From Wuchereria bancrofti (taxonomy: Eukaryota; Nematoda; Chromadorea; Rhabditida; Onchocercidae): a stretch of DNA of 64,000 nucleotides. The notes under the pieces were generated by a model. That model was not told the origin of the DNA. It saw nothing but the letters and a program-made list of their open reading frames with translations, and did no database searches. Made by a program: the position numbers and the translations under genes. Positions 30,937 through 44,778 of the stretch are shown here, in pieces. The stretch covers positions 21,406,779 to 21,470,778 of the forward strand of contig SSBO01000012.1 in the NCBI GenBank assembly GCA_005281725.1, read 5' to 3'. How positions within the stretch are numbered: position 1 is the first letter of the stretch; every line of letters starts with the position of its first letter.

Positions 30937-33900
30937 TTAACAAGAAAAATTCATACATCGCAAATCACTACCCGGAATGTGTTTCACGTTCAAAACTTCA
31001 TAGAGATTACGATAATATTGCATAAATTGAACTGAAAAATACCACTGAAATATTTGTAAAATAAAACGAAAAATAAAGCAAATAATTCAGCACAAAATTC
31101 ACTTAGAAGTGGTCAGTCAAAACCATCTTTTCATCCAGCTTTATAACTTTTGAGGTTCTGATCTCACAACCTAGTAAATTCTTGGACAAAAAATCGAAAA
31201 ATAAGGAAAACATACCAGATGCTTTCTTTTGCTGCATGTCACTAGACCATTTTAATGCTTCCATCGTCATTTTCAGCAAATCATTTAGTTGGGAAGCATC
31301 CAAATCTCTCATTTTTTTGATAAAATCATTTGCAAGACGACCAAGCTAGAAATGTTATACTGTTACCGTAAACATAGTTGAAACAAATATAGCCTCTAAC
31401 CATTCTATCACTATCAACCAGTTGACGTTACCTCATGGTAGTCCTATAAATTCAGTTTATTTTTACAAAAAAGGTACAAAAATGAAGCTAAGAATGGAGT
31501 AAAAATAAAACTAGAAAACTAAGAACAAAAAAGAGTAAAGAAAACTAGTGGAAGGGAAATTAAAACGTGCCATGTATTTGATAGAAACTTTTCGTAATTC
31601 ATTTGCTACTGGTATTTCTAGCATCGAAGGTGATTCAGTCTTCAATAACTTCGCGAACACTGCTAAATTGACAAGATCCATTTCCTTGAATAAATCAAAT
31701 TGAAGTAAAATTTAATTAATAAATAAAAACCATTAACCGAATAACTCACTGATGTAAAATAAATGGATTACCAGCAAGGGGGAAATGCTATTTGTAATTC
31801 CAAAAGAATCGTGGAAGAAAGTATACAAATTGGAGTAGCGCTTCTTTGGAATAGAAGTGAATTTTCCGGTAATAATGTACATAAGTAACTGGCACATATC
31901 AGAAAGCATGCTGCAAATTTATGCTAATAAATTACAATAAAGAAACATATATGTCACTGTTTTGCTCACGAATGTAACAAACAAATAAATTGTGTTAACG
32001 TTATATCTAAAAAGTTTCTACTTACTTTACCATCACCTGCCATTTCATGATACCTGAATGATTATAGAACTCTGTATTAAGCCTCGTTATAACCAGACGT
32101 AATATTTCGGTTATCTCTATTGCACAACACTAAAAAAGTATTGTAAATAAGATAAATGATTACAAAAATTGAACGATGTTTTATATACAAATTTTCGAAA
32201 AAATCGAGTTATTTATATAATTGTTATACATTTTTCTTTTCCCTTATCCTCGAGATTTTAGCCAAATTATTTTCAGCTTGCTTCAAAACATCACATTGTA
32301 AGTTGATTAACAAATCGTCAGTTAATAGTTTAGTAAATTTGATCTGAAATAAAGGTACAACCACTTCACAAAATGAATGTAAAAAAAGAAACATGGGTAG
32401 TAATTTTACCAATAAATTAAAAACAATATATTAAAGGTTTGAACGTTTTGTTCAAACTTTTTTTTTTGTTCAAAGCTAACTGTCCCTTTTTGATAAATAA
32501 TATTGAATGTTAACAAGTCAAAATATTGTGCATGACGTGTCAAACAAGACACTAAGACACAAGATGTACCCTTTCATTGAAGATAGCCTGTTCTTTTAAT
32601 TCCTTTGCATATCGAAAGCAACTATTAACAGGAAGTTTGCAAGCACATTTTGGACATGTATACTGTTGCTTTTCTAATGTTTGTTTTCGTATATGGTTGT
32701 CAGCTTCCTTTAAACAACTTTTACATATATGGTAAAAAATCAGCCAAAAAAAATGAAAAAACAAAAATTTCAAATTTTTCAAAAAAAAAGTGTTGCGTAA
32801 AGGAGTTTTCCGGTTCATATATATATATATTTTTTTGAATATAATATACTGTTCAAAGAAAAAAAAAAGTAAAACTAACCTCAACGCTCACAATACATTT
32901 ACAACCTTGAAACTGCAATACAGGAACATTTATTCCCTGACATTGAGCGCAAACATCTGTAATTTTTTTTTATTATTTTTCTGTCTAAAAGAAATCAGTG
33001 AAATATTAGATAAAGTGAAATTTTTGATTTTTTATGAGAATTTATATGTGTTAATTAAAGATAACGGAACATAAGAGAACAATCTGAAAAACTTTACGAA
33101 TTAAAAGATTGAAATTTCAACTCTACACACAATTATTTTTAACACTATCGCCAAAAAGGTTTCACCTGGACAAACTTCGCCACAAAGACTAAGACAAGTG
33201 TGTCCACAATTGAGCTTTTTGTCACATGAAAAACAACACGGTCTAATACTACATACTTGCCAACAGTGCATTTGACATTGCCGATGTTTGCAGCTGTTTG
33301 TGCAACGTTGAACGCAAAAGCTGCAAAAATCAGCACATCGAGCTTTTTGTTCCTGCAATGTGTTGATTAAAGTGGAAATTTGATTTAAAATTTGTGTTAT
33401 AGTAGCCCGTTTATAGAACAGAAACGGCAACATGTTACATAATTTAGTAATACATTGTCATTGAAATTAAAAGTGTAAACAAAATAGCAAAATGCTCCAA
33501 ACCACAAGTATATCAAGTTGTTGACCACAATGTGAATGTCCGCACTGATTTGAACAAGGAGCTATACAGGGCTCACAGGGTATTCCACATGCACGCAAAC
33601 ACTCGTGACCGCAAGGAAGTCGTTTACCACAAACTGACGTACAGCTAACACATCCCTCTGTAAATAAATTGCTTGATTTACATAGATTTCATATTCTTAG
33701 CTAATGTCATTACAAAAAGAAAAAAAAAAAGTGAAAATTTCATTCATTTCGAGAGACATTATTCATAAACAATGGTTAGAATCACTAAACTAGCTCGTCA
33801 TTTACACCTAATGATTATGAAAATCATTCAGTGATCCACTTGTAAAAACAAAGAAAAAAAAAAATAATAGAAGCGTAAAAGATCATCTGTGTAAGCATTG

Positions 33901-36900
33901 GAAAATAAAAGAGATTTTAACAAAATTTACATAGCAAAATTTCAAAAAAAAAAATAAAATAAAAATAAATAAATGGAAGTAATTATCCCAAAGAAGTAAT
34001 TAAGAATTGAAATTATTTTCAAAACAATAACTGACCCAATGTGCAGTTTCCACATAATGACTGACAACGATGACCACATAGCAAAGTCCGCTCACACTTC
34101 TCACCGCATCGTGCATTTTCATAATTATAGCATGGTACTGTCCAGCGGTGACCACACGTAGCAAATATTTTCTCTACTTCTACTATGCATATTGTTTCTT
34201 GTTTTTCAGAACAACTAGTTGTAACGGTGTGTCCACAGTTCAGCAAAATCGTCTAAAGAAAATTTCGAATTGTTATCATAGATTATTTGTGAAAGAAAAT
34301 TCAATGTGACCTGAATCTTCCAGAGACTTTTCATTATTCTGAGAAAGTCTATTCATAGTTTCCATATGATGTGATTGGACGTTCAGATAGACATAAAACT
34401 TCATCGTGAAAAAATATCAAGAGTCAGCAATATATATCAATAAATATGGCAAACAGAAACTCACATATGAGCATTTACATGGTTCGTTGCATTTTTTTCC
34501 ACACTGATGGCCACATGGCAGTTCTTTCGAACATTTCTGTTGACAAAGTGCTTCCTCGAGTAGATGACAAACAACACCAGTTGTATGTCCGCATGGGAAA
34601 GTCTTGTTCACAAAAAATTTACACGTACCGCAAGGCTAAAAATGAACTTTGACAACTTGCCTAGTGTGCCAAATAATTTACAGTTGACAGTTTACTGATT
34701 TTGCAATGTTACTTACTATGCACAGAATAAATGGCACATGAAACTAATAGATATATACTTATATTCTTGTTTGAAAAGTTCGAAAATTGAAAGAAAAAAA
34801 ATCTTACTTCACCGCATAATCTTGTGCAGGGATGTCGAGATGCTGTCGAGCATGTTTTTAAGCAAGGATGAGTACATGATTTGCTATGTTCTTGATCTGT
34901 TCTGAATTGATTATTTTCAATTAATCTTGCTTTTATCCTTGTCCATTCCACTTCCCGCTATATGGAGCTTTCAGTTCTGACTCTCTTTTTTTATTCTTTC
35001 CTTTATTTAACTAACTGAACTAGTTTAAGATTAATACCACGTTAAAAATTCTGTTCGTGATTTGCAATTTTCGAGAGATGAAAGAATTAAAAGTAAGTAA
35101 TTATACCGATGACAAGGTTGACCACAGATGTGACCACAAGGTCGCACAAAATCACAAGAATAATAGCAACCACCCTCAGGAGTTTTTATCAGAAATTCAT
35201 CCGCGTTATAGATAATCTGAAGGTAATGAACACATTCTTTAAGATGGCAAGCTAAATTTAAATCAGATGTTTAGAAAATACGTTTCCAAAATTAAGTTTC
35301 ATTAATTCCAATTACCTGTGTGGCATCATGTTTTGCACAAAATGCCGGAAAGCCGTCACCAATACAATCAGCATCTGACAAAGAATTACAGAGCCGATTC
35401 CACAGAGCAGAGTTAGATTTAAGAAAGTGCATATTGCCTATCACGTAAAGACCAAGTTTGGAGCGTGACAAAGCCACACACACACGATTAGGAATCTGAA
35501 CAGTGGCACTCTGATTTACTTCTTTATTCGAGCTGATATAACCAAAATTCGTCAACTGATCCGGATTTTTTTAATTTCAGTAAATTTCCTAGAATTTTTC
35601 AACAAATGAATGAATTTACAAACGCACCCCAAGAAAACCGGTATTACTACTCGGTTGCGAGCGTACAAGCGACAGAATGATTATGTCATTTTCTTCACCT
35701 TGATAATTATCAATAGTTTCAACCAAAGGAGGGTTTGCATTCTTGAATTTTAACATTATTTGTGTCCTTACGTAATTTGCCTGAGCTGTATAGGCACACA
35801 ATAAGGTGATCTAAAAAATAAAAAAAAAAAAACTACAGCTAATTTTGATTATCATATTTTTTTGAAAAATAAAAATCAATACAGACAAACAAACCTGTGA
35901 ACAAGCATAGCCCTGTTGAACAAAATAAGCAGATAAGTTGACCATAAAATCGCCCTCAAATGAATTTTTATGTGAAGTAGAAAAGACTACATCTTCGTCG
36001 TGACAATGGCTGATGAAATACAAATTTTTCTGGCATCCTGAAAGAAATATGAGAAATTGGCAAATTAATAAAATTAATAATTAACAATCTGAATTCATAA
36101 AAATTTATTTCATATAGATTTACTCCATCAGAAATATTTTCATCTTAACTTGTTCAAAATCTACATTCAACTTTCAATATAATAGTTTAAATGACTTCAA
36201 AAGATCTTACCTTCAACATTTGGGTACCTGAAAACATTCCCGGAATTTCTCATTAAAGGATAAAATTCTGGCATAAGAGTATTCGCTATAATAGGAGCCA
36301 TACGATGCTGACTTTCCAGTAATGCGTATGGAAAACCATTTTTGATCAACCTTTCAAACAACGATATATCCAAATTATACTCACGAGCAAGAGCAAATAC
36401 AGCTGAAGTAAATGATTTATGCTAACCTTACATATATATTACTAAGTGAAAAACATGATAAAAATTACGAAAAAGTTAAATCTTTCAACAGCGATGAGAA
36501 TGAAAATTTATGTATTTCAGCTGACCAATATACCAAAGAATTCGATGAAAAAGGAATATAATAGGAGGTAAAAGAGTATATTATTTTATCTTTAAAGATT
36601 TGAACAGGAAGAACCAAACGCAGTATACTTCAAATGATCACTCTTCTGCATATATCAAACTTAGCTAAGTTCATTTTCAAGAAGATATTTCGTACCAGGA
36701 TTTGGACGTAACTGCTGATGATCTCCAATCAGAATAGCATGCTGACATTTATTTGTAATGCTTGTTAAAACATGAGCTTCCAAAATTTCAGCCGCTTCTT
36801 CTACTATTACAATAGGACAACCAAGACGATCCAAAAATGGTTTTATCTTTGCAGCACCGGTTGTAGTTGCACCGACAACCTATAATCTCGATAAGGTGAA

Positions 36901-39900
36901 ACTACAGATTCCAAAACTATGCAGACATAAATCCAGAACTGTAAAAAGCTAGAAGTGGTTTCACAAAAATTTTTGAAATGCTCACACCTAAGAAAAGAAT
37001 TATTTCTACAGGTAAGCACTTAAATTTGAAAGCAAGTCACAAAAACCACGAACATAAGCTGACTGTTCAGAAAAGTTTTTGTGAAGAAACAATCTTTGAT
37101 AAAATAAAAGTCCTCAATAAAAAACTTCTAAAAGTAGCAGGTATTGGCTAATTACATGAAAAAATATAAAGAAACAATACCAAAGCCTTTCGCAAAACTA
37201 TTTCATCCAAAAGGTCAAATTCATTCTTAACGTTCTTCATAATAGTTTGGTACTTGCGTATGAGCGTATCCAATCTCTTGCATACAACAATCTTTAGTTC
37301 CTTGATCCAATGCATATACAGAGCCCAACGACGATGTCTGTGCAAAGTTTGCAGGTTTTTAATCGATGAAGCTTCTTCTGACGTCAAAGGACAACTCTAA
37401 AAACTTTTAACGTTTTCAGAAAAGTGAAATATGAAGGGTAACAGTACACAATTTTGGGTTAATATCGAACAGTTACTTTACAAAATGGTAGCTTTTTCCA
37501 GTGCAAAATTTCTGAACATCCGCAGAAATTACGCTAATATTAAAGTAATTAATGAGAAAAGAAATAAAACTAACCTTTAATATATCAGCCTTTACATCTT
37601 TCAGATCTGCAATAAGCTCGGCAGCGTATTTTGCCTGAAGCATTGCGAAAAATCTAGTTTCTAAAGACTAAAGAATGACAAGAATTGACATTTAGTACAA
37701 ATTATGCTTAATTAAAGATGACTGCAAAAAATTCAACAATTATTACATTATGCTTTAATTTGGCGCACATCTGTTCTGAGAGTATTGTAACATCTTCGAT
37801 TGTGCATGCATTAGGATCTTTATTAAGATCCCACTCACCACAATGATAATAGTCGTTTATATCTGGGTTGGATCTGAGCAGCCCTTCCTGAAAATCTCTT
37901 AATCAATAATTTTCATGCAATTTTCGGCACTATTTGTTACCTTAAAAAGCTGCAGAAATTTTCACTGTTTAAGAAAGTTGATACCCTAATTTTCATCCGA
38001 AACAAAGAACATTTTCCATGCTGATCAAGATCAAAAAAATGCAAAAAAAAAACGCAAAGATAGCAGTTCACCACATGAATATTAATTCCTTAGTTTTTAT
38101 TTGTATTATAAATACAATTTTGAAGTTATATATTCGGATTGAAAACATGAAAACCAACCTGTATTTCTTTCCAAGTTATGCATTCATCTACTTGTGAAAG
38201 CGACTCGACCATTTCCTTTTCCTGTTCATTTTGCTCTTCGACGAGTGTTTCATCCATGAACCATAAAGTTGACATTTCTGCATTTTCATTTCCGAGAAAT
38301 TTCCCCTCCTGCAAAGCAAGGAATTTTGATTGCAAATTGTTGCAAACTTTAAAGTTACCAATATAATTTTAATGATTTAAGTATTTTATACAAAAGTGAT
38401 CATTATCTTACGATTTACCCAGTCTCATACGTGATAAATATTAAAAAGAAATCGTCATTTCAACTTCTTACCTCAAAGTCAACAGTTTTTTCATTTGCAT
38501 TGTCTTCTACAATGACACAATCTTCTCTACCAACATCTCCTTCCAGAAGCCATGTGCAGAATATTTCGTCCATCTGAAATGTCATGAAAAGGTAAAATGT
38601 TAAAATTTCAGCACTTGAAATTCACCTCAATGTTAATAAATTCCTTATAGAATCTGAAATTTCAAAATCTAATTTTAAATACGAGGTGGATATACGGAAA
38701 AAGTAAATTCAAAAAAAAAAAAAAAAGCAAACAGAAGGGTAAACCATATATGAAATACAACTACACCATAATTGAAATACTGACTGGATGTCTTTTTCCT
38801 TTGGTTTGTCGTAGCACACTAAATTGTTGGACATGTTTCGGCAACATTGCGCATTGCATGTGCTTATAGGACAGAATTTCATTTTTATTGTGCATTAGTA
38901 TAGCAACTTGAGATCGAATCATTTTCAATAACTGTACTCTCTCAGAAATTATCTTGTTCGCCTATAAAATTTTCTTACTATAATATCATACGCTTATAGA
39001 AGTCCAACAGCTCTATAGCTATAAAAAGAAGTGAAAAGTAACCTTATGCTTTGTTGTATCTGGAATTAAGTTACTGTATGCTTTCAATACCGACTGCTTT
39101 GTATATCTGCAAATGAACTGCAACTTTTTTAAGTAAATGTATAAATGAACCAATCTATCAAAGTTTGTTATTTAAAAAAATTGTTAAAAATAAACAGCAC
39201 GTTTTTCATATGAAGCTTGATAAAGCTATTTATAGAAAATTATTTTACCTCTCAAAGTACAATAAAAATAACGTACTTTTGTAAAGTTTCGCTTTTACAA
39301 CGCGATCCAAATCTAACAATACTGGGAAGTTCGTCATTGTAACGCTCATCTTTTATTAAATCTATTAATACACCATCCAAAAACTGATCCAGAGCATGAT
39401 TGGTAAAGCATACAACTATTATCGGATTTATTCTTTCTGGATTCCACATAGTTATATTTTCCAGCAAAATGCGTACAATAAGGCGACCAAGAAAAGTTTT
39501 TCCTAGATTTAAACATATTATTCAAACAAAAACCAGTTAAAATTGACTTAATTTAGCAACTTCACTGTTTGATCTTGTTCGCAAGAGCATTATATTAGTG
39601 GTATAAAGAAAAGTAAAAGTAAAGACAAAGTGAAAATTATTCACAGAAGGCACTTACTTCACTAAGTGGTTGACAAAGAAATCTCTAACCTATTCTATTA
39701 AGTAGCTATTTTGAGTTAACCTTGAATACATCACCAAAATCAACGGATTTCCGATTCTTGAGCCTCAAGAAAATCATGGGTATTTCTTTCCTTGTTTCTA
39801 ATTCTCTTCATACATATGTGCAGCAATTTTTTTACGCCTATTACAATAGTTTTATATACATATAAATTCCTACCTCCATCATCAGATAACGGAAATAATT

Positions 39901-42900
39901 TTGTGGAAAACTGCATATATCTCTTCTAGCTCCTCAACTTCCTTTTTTATTGTCATTTTTTAACTGTTATCACTTTCGTATACCAACCAATTTTGTAAAG
40001 TCGAATAAATGAGCTAACCTGTGCCCGGAGGCCCCTGGATCAAGGCAAGTTCATGCGTAAGAGCGTAGCAAAGAGCATTTCGTTGGGCGTCGTCTAAACC
40101 GCAAGCAATTTTATTTCCGTCAAGCGTATATTTCAATTTATCCACTATATATTTCGTTCCAAAAATGCTTATTTCTTTAGCAGTCACGGTTTCTATAAAG
40201 TACTGTGGAATATGATTAGTTATTATAAAACAATGCAATTGCTCAGTTTCACAGATATGAGGTGGACTGTTTTTTCAGTCCCACTTTATATTCAAAGATA
40301 TGATTTCCTGAAAATCTGCAAGACAGATTTGCAAATTTCTATTACTACAAAGGAGTTAATAATTGTTTGAAATATTTTGCCCTGTGATAAAATACAACTT
40401 ACTTTTGAGTGAGATAGGAGACTCACTATAATCGGTATATTCACTGTTCAAAGAATCCGAAGAACCGTGAGAATCTTCGTATATTTCATGAACAAGATAT
40501 GAGGGGAATCGAACATCAGTTTCAGCATTCACCAAAAAACGTCCGAATGGAATCGTGTGATTGTTATCAAAACGCTGGAAATTCGTCAAATATTCAACAA
40601 GCAAGCGTGATATTTGTTACAGAACATATCTTTCTCTAAAGTCTAAGGATTCTACGAGTTGTTAGAAAAGATAAAAAGATAATTAGATTTCTGTTGTTCA
40701 TCTTCTTTGAATTAGTAAAAATGTACGGAAGAAAAAATCATTCTTATAGAATTAACTTTTGAATTCCATAATGTAACTACATCCTGAAACTTTTTGCCAA
40801 GAAAAGTTACCTTTAGTAAAGCCTAGGCTGAGATACATTTATGCACATTGTTCATAATTCTTGCTAACAAGCTGCATAAACATTTTTGAAGAATACATTA
40901 GTACCTTAATGCATTCCAAGACATGTTGATACATTTCATAATATGAGCTCGACTCAACTAAAGTATAAATTTTGGTTCGTGAAACTGAATGATCATCGAA
41001 AAAATGTAATCCTAATTTTCCTTTTGAAAAATCATCAGAATCTTTCTCAGCAATAGTGGCAAGCAGGGCTTCCTCTGAAACTAAGCAGTGTATAATTTAA
41101 ATTACGAGAAAGTTATAAAGCATGATATTAAATAATGAGAAAAACAGGAAATTGTAAACAACTTTGCTTCTAGAAAAATAAATTTTCAAAATTCATTTCT
41201 TTAAAAGCAAAAACTATGATTATAGAATTGTCACAAACTCTGGAATCCGTCGCTTGATAACGTCACCAACTGTCCATACTTAAGTCGTGAATCCCAAGAA
41301 TTATCTGTACTTGACGGCTGAAAATTATCTTTAGTTACCAGTTTTTCGCTATTAAAATCAAGATTGGATGCGTAATTAAAGCTCAAAATTCAGCAATAAT
41401 TTCAACCTGAAAAATGATGTAACGAATAATTTCTCCTGTGCTTTGTTTCAGTTGTGCACCTTCCACAATAACACCCCTTATAATCAGTAGATCGAGTTCT
41501 TCACTTGCATCCATTGCATACGACATAAAAGCTCCTACAAATAAATAATATCAAATTTCAGCTTTGTAATTTTAAAGACTGTTTACAAAACATATTGATG
41601 ACATAATTGGTAATATTCATAGAGAAATAATGCCCACACCAGGAAATCTCGATCTATTTTCAGAAAGCTACTAATGCTGATTTTATTCATAGCCTCACTG
41701 CAACCTTTTCCTTTTTGTTGTCTCCATAATTCTATACCGTCTCGCAATGGACCAATCAAATCTTCACGCATGAGACGAAACTGTATGTCGAGGTAATGTT
41801 CTTGATTTGAGTAACTTCCTTTGACGATATTTTTTCGAATATAAGGTCGAACTGCAAATATATATCATACTGCAAAATATATTGAAGCACACTTTTCAAA
41901 ATATATTAGCAAATACCACGTGACAATACTGCAAAAATTCGCATGTTTAGAAACATGAATCCCTAATGATCATGAATCCACTGAAAAATGTTTACCTCTG
42001 CGTATCATTAACAGTACTACAATATCAATACATAAATAATTTTAATGATAATGGTTTCATAAACATTGCACCTGGATGAAGTATATCATTACTAGTAGCG
42101 TAAACCGACAATGTTCGAAAATCTTCTGGAGGTTTTACAACATCATTATTGGTGCACGCTGGCAAATAGTGATTAATTCTGCACTTCTTGATGAGATCAA
42201 GCGATATTTGATTATCGAAACATTTCATATCGCTATCTGTTATATTTAATTCACGGTCTTCATACGGATCTACTGCTAAAGGTTTAGCAGGGTCGGTCTG
42301 GAAAAAATTTTCGACAAATTACGACCATTAAAAATGCGAAAATATGGAAAATAAAAACCGATAACTATGTGATTAGATAATAAGAGAGTGATGTCATGTC
42401 CAGTAAACGACCATTAAAAATAAAACATGAACTAAAAAACAAATTGCAAAACATACAGTTAATTTTTGTAACATTGTGAAAATCGTCAACTGAAGCTCTT
42501 CATCGATAGCTGACCAACATTTTTCCGGAATTAACTCCATAAAACTTAAAAATTCTTCATACACAATATCCTAAAATACTAAATCTATATGAACAATGTT
42601 CCGGGACTGTAAGTAAATAATTATTTTAAAAATAAATCAATAGATACAGCAAAGTTTCTTTTTTTTTAAATATGTAGCAAAGTTGCCGTGGAAATGGAAG
42701 AAACTCACGAAATCTTGGATGTGATTAACTCTCGAAATGTATAATATCTGCATGATGTCTTGAAGGCGAATGAAGAGAGTTCTGTAGCATTCATCACTAG
42801 CAACACTACGTATGTGACATGCATTATCACGAAGCATGAAAGAAATAAAACTGAAATATAGAAGACAGTTATATATCTTCATTTCTAAGTTGACTTTGGA

Positions 42901-44770
42901 TGAGCATACTCTAAGGGAGGAAAACTAAAAAATAACCCTGATTTGAGAATCTCCTCCACAAAATTAACCACTGAAGATTGAAGATCTGGAAGTTCTGTAA
43001 ATGAAGCAGCTGAAAGAATGGCAAGCAGTTGGACATTCTGCTCTCTGTCGGTGAACGGAATAAGTAACCTATTACGCAGCATAGGACTATCGATGTATTT
43101 TATCTATAGTAAAAAAAAAAAAACTAAAATTTACAGCGGACATTAATCCTTTGTATCAGCAATCTGTTATAAAGGACAAATGAGTTATATTTCAAATTAG
43201 AGCAAAAATTTTTTTGCATTTTATTTTTTATCTAAAGCTTATTTCACGCATAAAAATAATTCATGCTACCAAATCTAAGTCTTTCAGTGGTTTTTCCAGT
43301 TTTTGAAGATTCGCAAAAATATTCTCAACATGAACAAAATCGAGAAGTGGACAGTCTCGATTAGTTACATGTTCTTCTTGATTCTCGCCACCTAAAATAT
43401 CATTTTAAGCAATTTTTAACCATTTTTATGATTAATCACTGATTTTGCATACCACCTATTCTGTCAAAACTTTATACTGGAGCTATTTAACGTACTACAT
43501 CAACAATGCCTATCTCTTTTCCATTTAGCATTCGTAATATTTTGTAAGCATGATGGAAGTCTCATAAAAAAAAAAAAAACAAACGTTTAATGAAAAATTC
43601 TTCATTTGACAGTTTTTCAGTTGTTTCAGTAACATTTGCTTTGATTGATTCTGCTTCTTTCATACCTTCGGATCCAAATTCTACTTCCAAAACTGAAGAA
43701 AAACTATGGTTCTAGAGAACAAATATTCCGAAAATTAATTGGCTCAGAATTTTCGAAAATGAAGACCAAATGAAATGAAATGAAAAATTTTCAATAGAAC
43801 AAATCAAAAATTTTCCACAACAAAATTATAACAAGAACAGCTTACTTTTGCAAAACTTTTCACTTAGACTTTCACTTAGAAGTTCACAAATTTCTTTGAT
43901 CCAACGGCCTATCATTTTTTCAGTTTTATTACGTGCACATAGAAGCAAACTATCACTCCTTTGTATGTAAAGCAAAATCTTTTCTCTCCAAACTCTTTGC
44001 ATTTTTTCCTCCACTTCGTTCGAATCTGAAAATACATCATTCAGATAAACAGTAAGGATGGAATAAAAAAAAGAAATCATTAGAAATTTAAAAATTTGAA
44101 GTTGAAAATTAAAAATCAGTGAGACATTAACAATAGAATAGCCATTTCTACGAAAGTTATTGTGATAAGTCATAATAGTTAAAAAAGCAAACCACTATCA
44201 TTGAACAATACTACAAGCATCTTATCATCGTCCGATTTCAATTCCTCAAACCATTCTCCCACTTCCCTTTGTGCCATCACTACATTTTTGGTAAACAGCA
44301 ATGGCGGTGATTGCGCTAAATTTAATCCCAACTTAGCACTGTTCTCACGAAACACATTTGCGAATGAGCTAAAAATGATAATTTAAGAATTTTATTGTTG
44401 ATTTTACTAAGCATTCCACTTAATACTGTTACAAACTTTGTAATGTGTTTCTTTTTTCTATGTGTTTCGAAAAAAAAAAATTGTTTTTTTCTATGTGTTT
44501 CGAAACTATTATTAAGCAAGAAAAAAAAATCTCATCTATACATGTTCCAAGAATATCCATAAAAATATACATTCCCAACATAATCCAATCTTGTTTTTTG
44601 TTAATTCATATATTTTTTTTGTTAATTCATATTTTAATATATTCCATTTCTTCATCTATCTCATAATCACTCTTGTAAATAACGCACCGCATCATTTCAT
44701 GTGTAATTCTTCCTTTGTTGTTTTCACCAAAAACGATAATTCCCCACTCATATTCCATCGTTGACTTCAT
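30937..44770 (-). CDS. znfx-1: ZNFX1-type SF1 RNA helicase with NF-X1 zinc fingers
   Basis: About 40 exons encode roughly 2,100 residues. The N-terminal third is helical, with the ZNFX1 family blocks PPEDFR (42130) and SYSNQEHYLDIQFRLMREDL (41760-41830). The helicase core has Walker A GPPGTG|KT split between exons 40019-40202 and 39277-39502, then VVCFTNHALDQFLDG. Motif II lies in VIVEEAAEILEAH with LIGDHQQLRPN (36696-36879), followed by SQHRM (36320), ETIDNYQGEENDIIILSLVRS (35650-35730) and NRVCVALSRSK (35460-35490). At least six NF-X1-type Cys/His fingers follow (32900-35200; PCGH/LNCGH repeats), then a helical tail ending LRCMNFSC. Family knowledge: ZNFX-1 in C. elegans works in perinuclear Z granules in small-RNA inheritance; human ZNFX1 senses viral RNA. 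A 23-base microexon lies near 40305. The start is the Met after an acceptor at 44776-44778; an earlier exon is possible. No RZ finger was seen at the C-terminus. The family call is firm; several exon edges are approximate. Confidence 0.92.
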
Positions 44771-44775
44771 ATCTC

Positions 44776-44778
44776 CTG
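44776..44778 (-). promoter_or_regulatory. Acceptor before ZNFX1 start, possibly spliced-leader site
   Basis: Minus-strand GTTACAG ends five bases before the ATG at 44770. It may be a trans-splice acceptor or the acceptor of a further 5' exon. Confidence 0.35.

Noticed and set aside
44445..44666. 73-codon + strand open frame
   Set aside because: Antisense to ZNFX1 intron 1 and start of exon 1. Composed of local tandem duplications.
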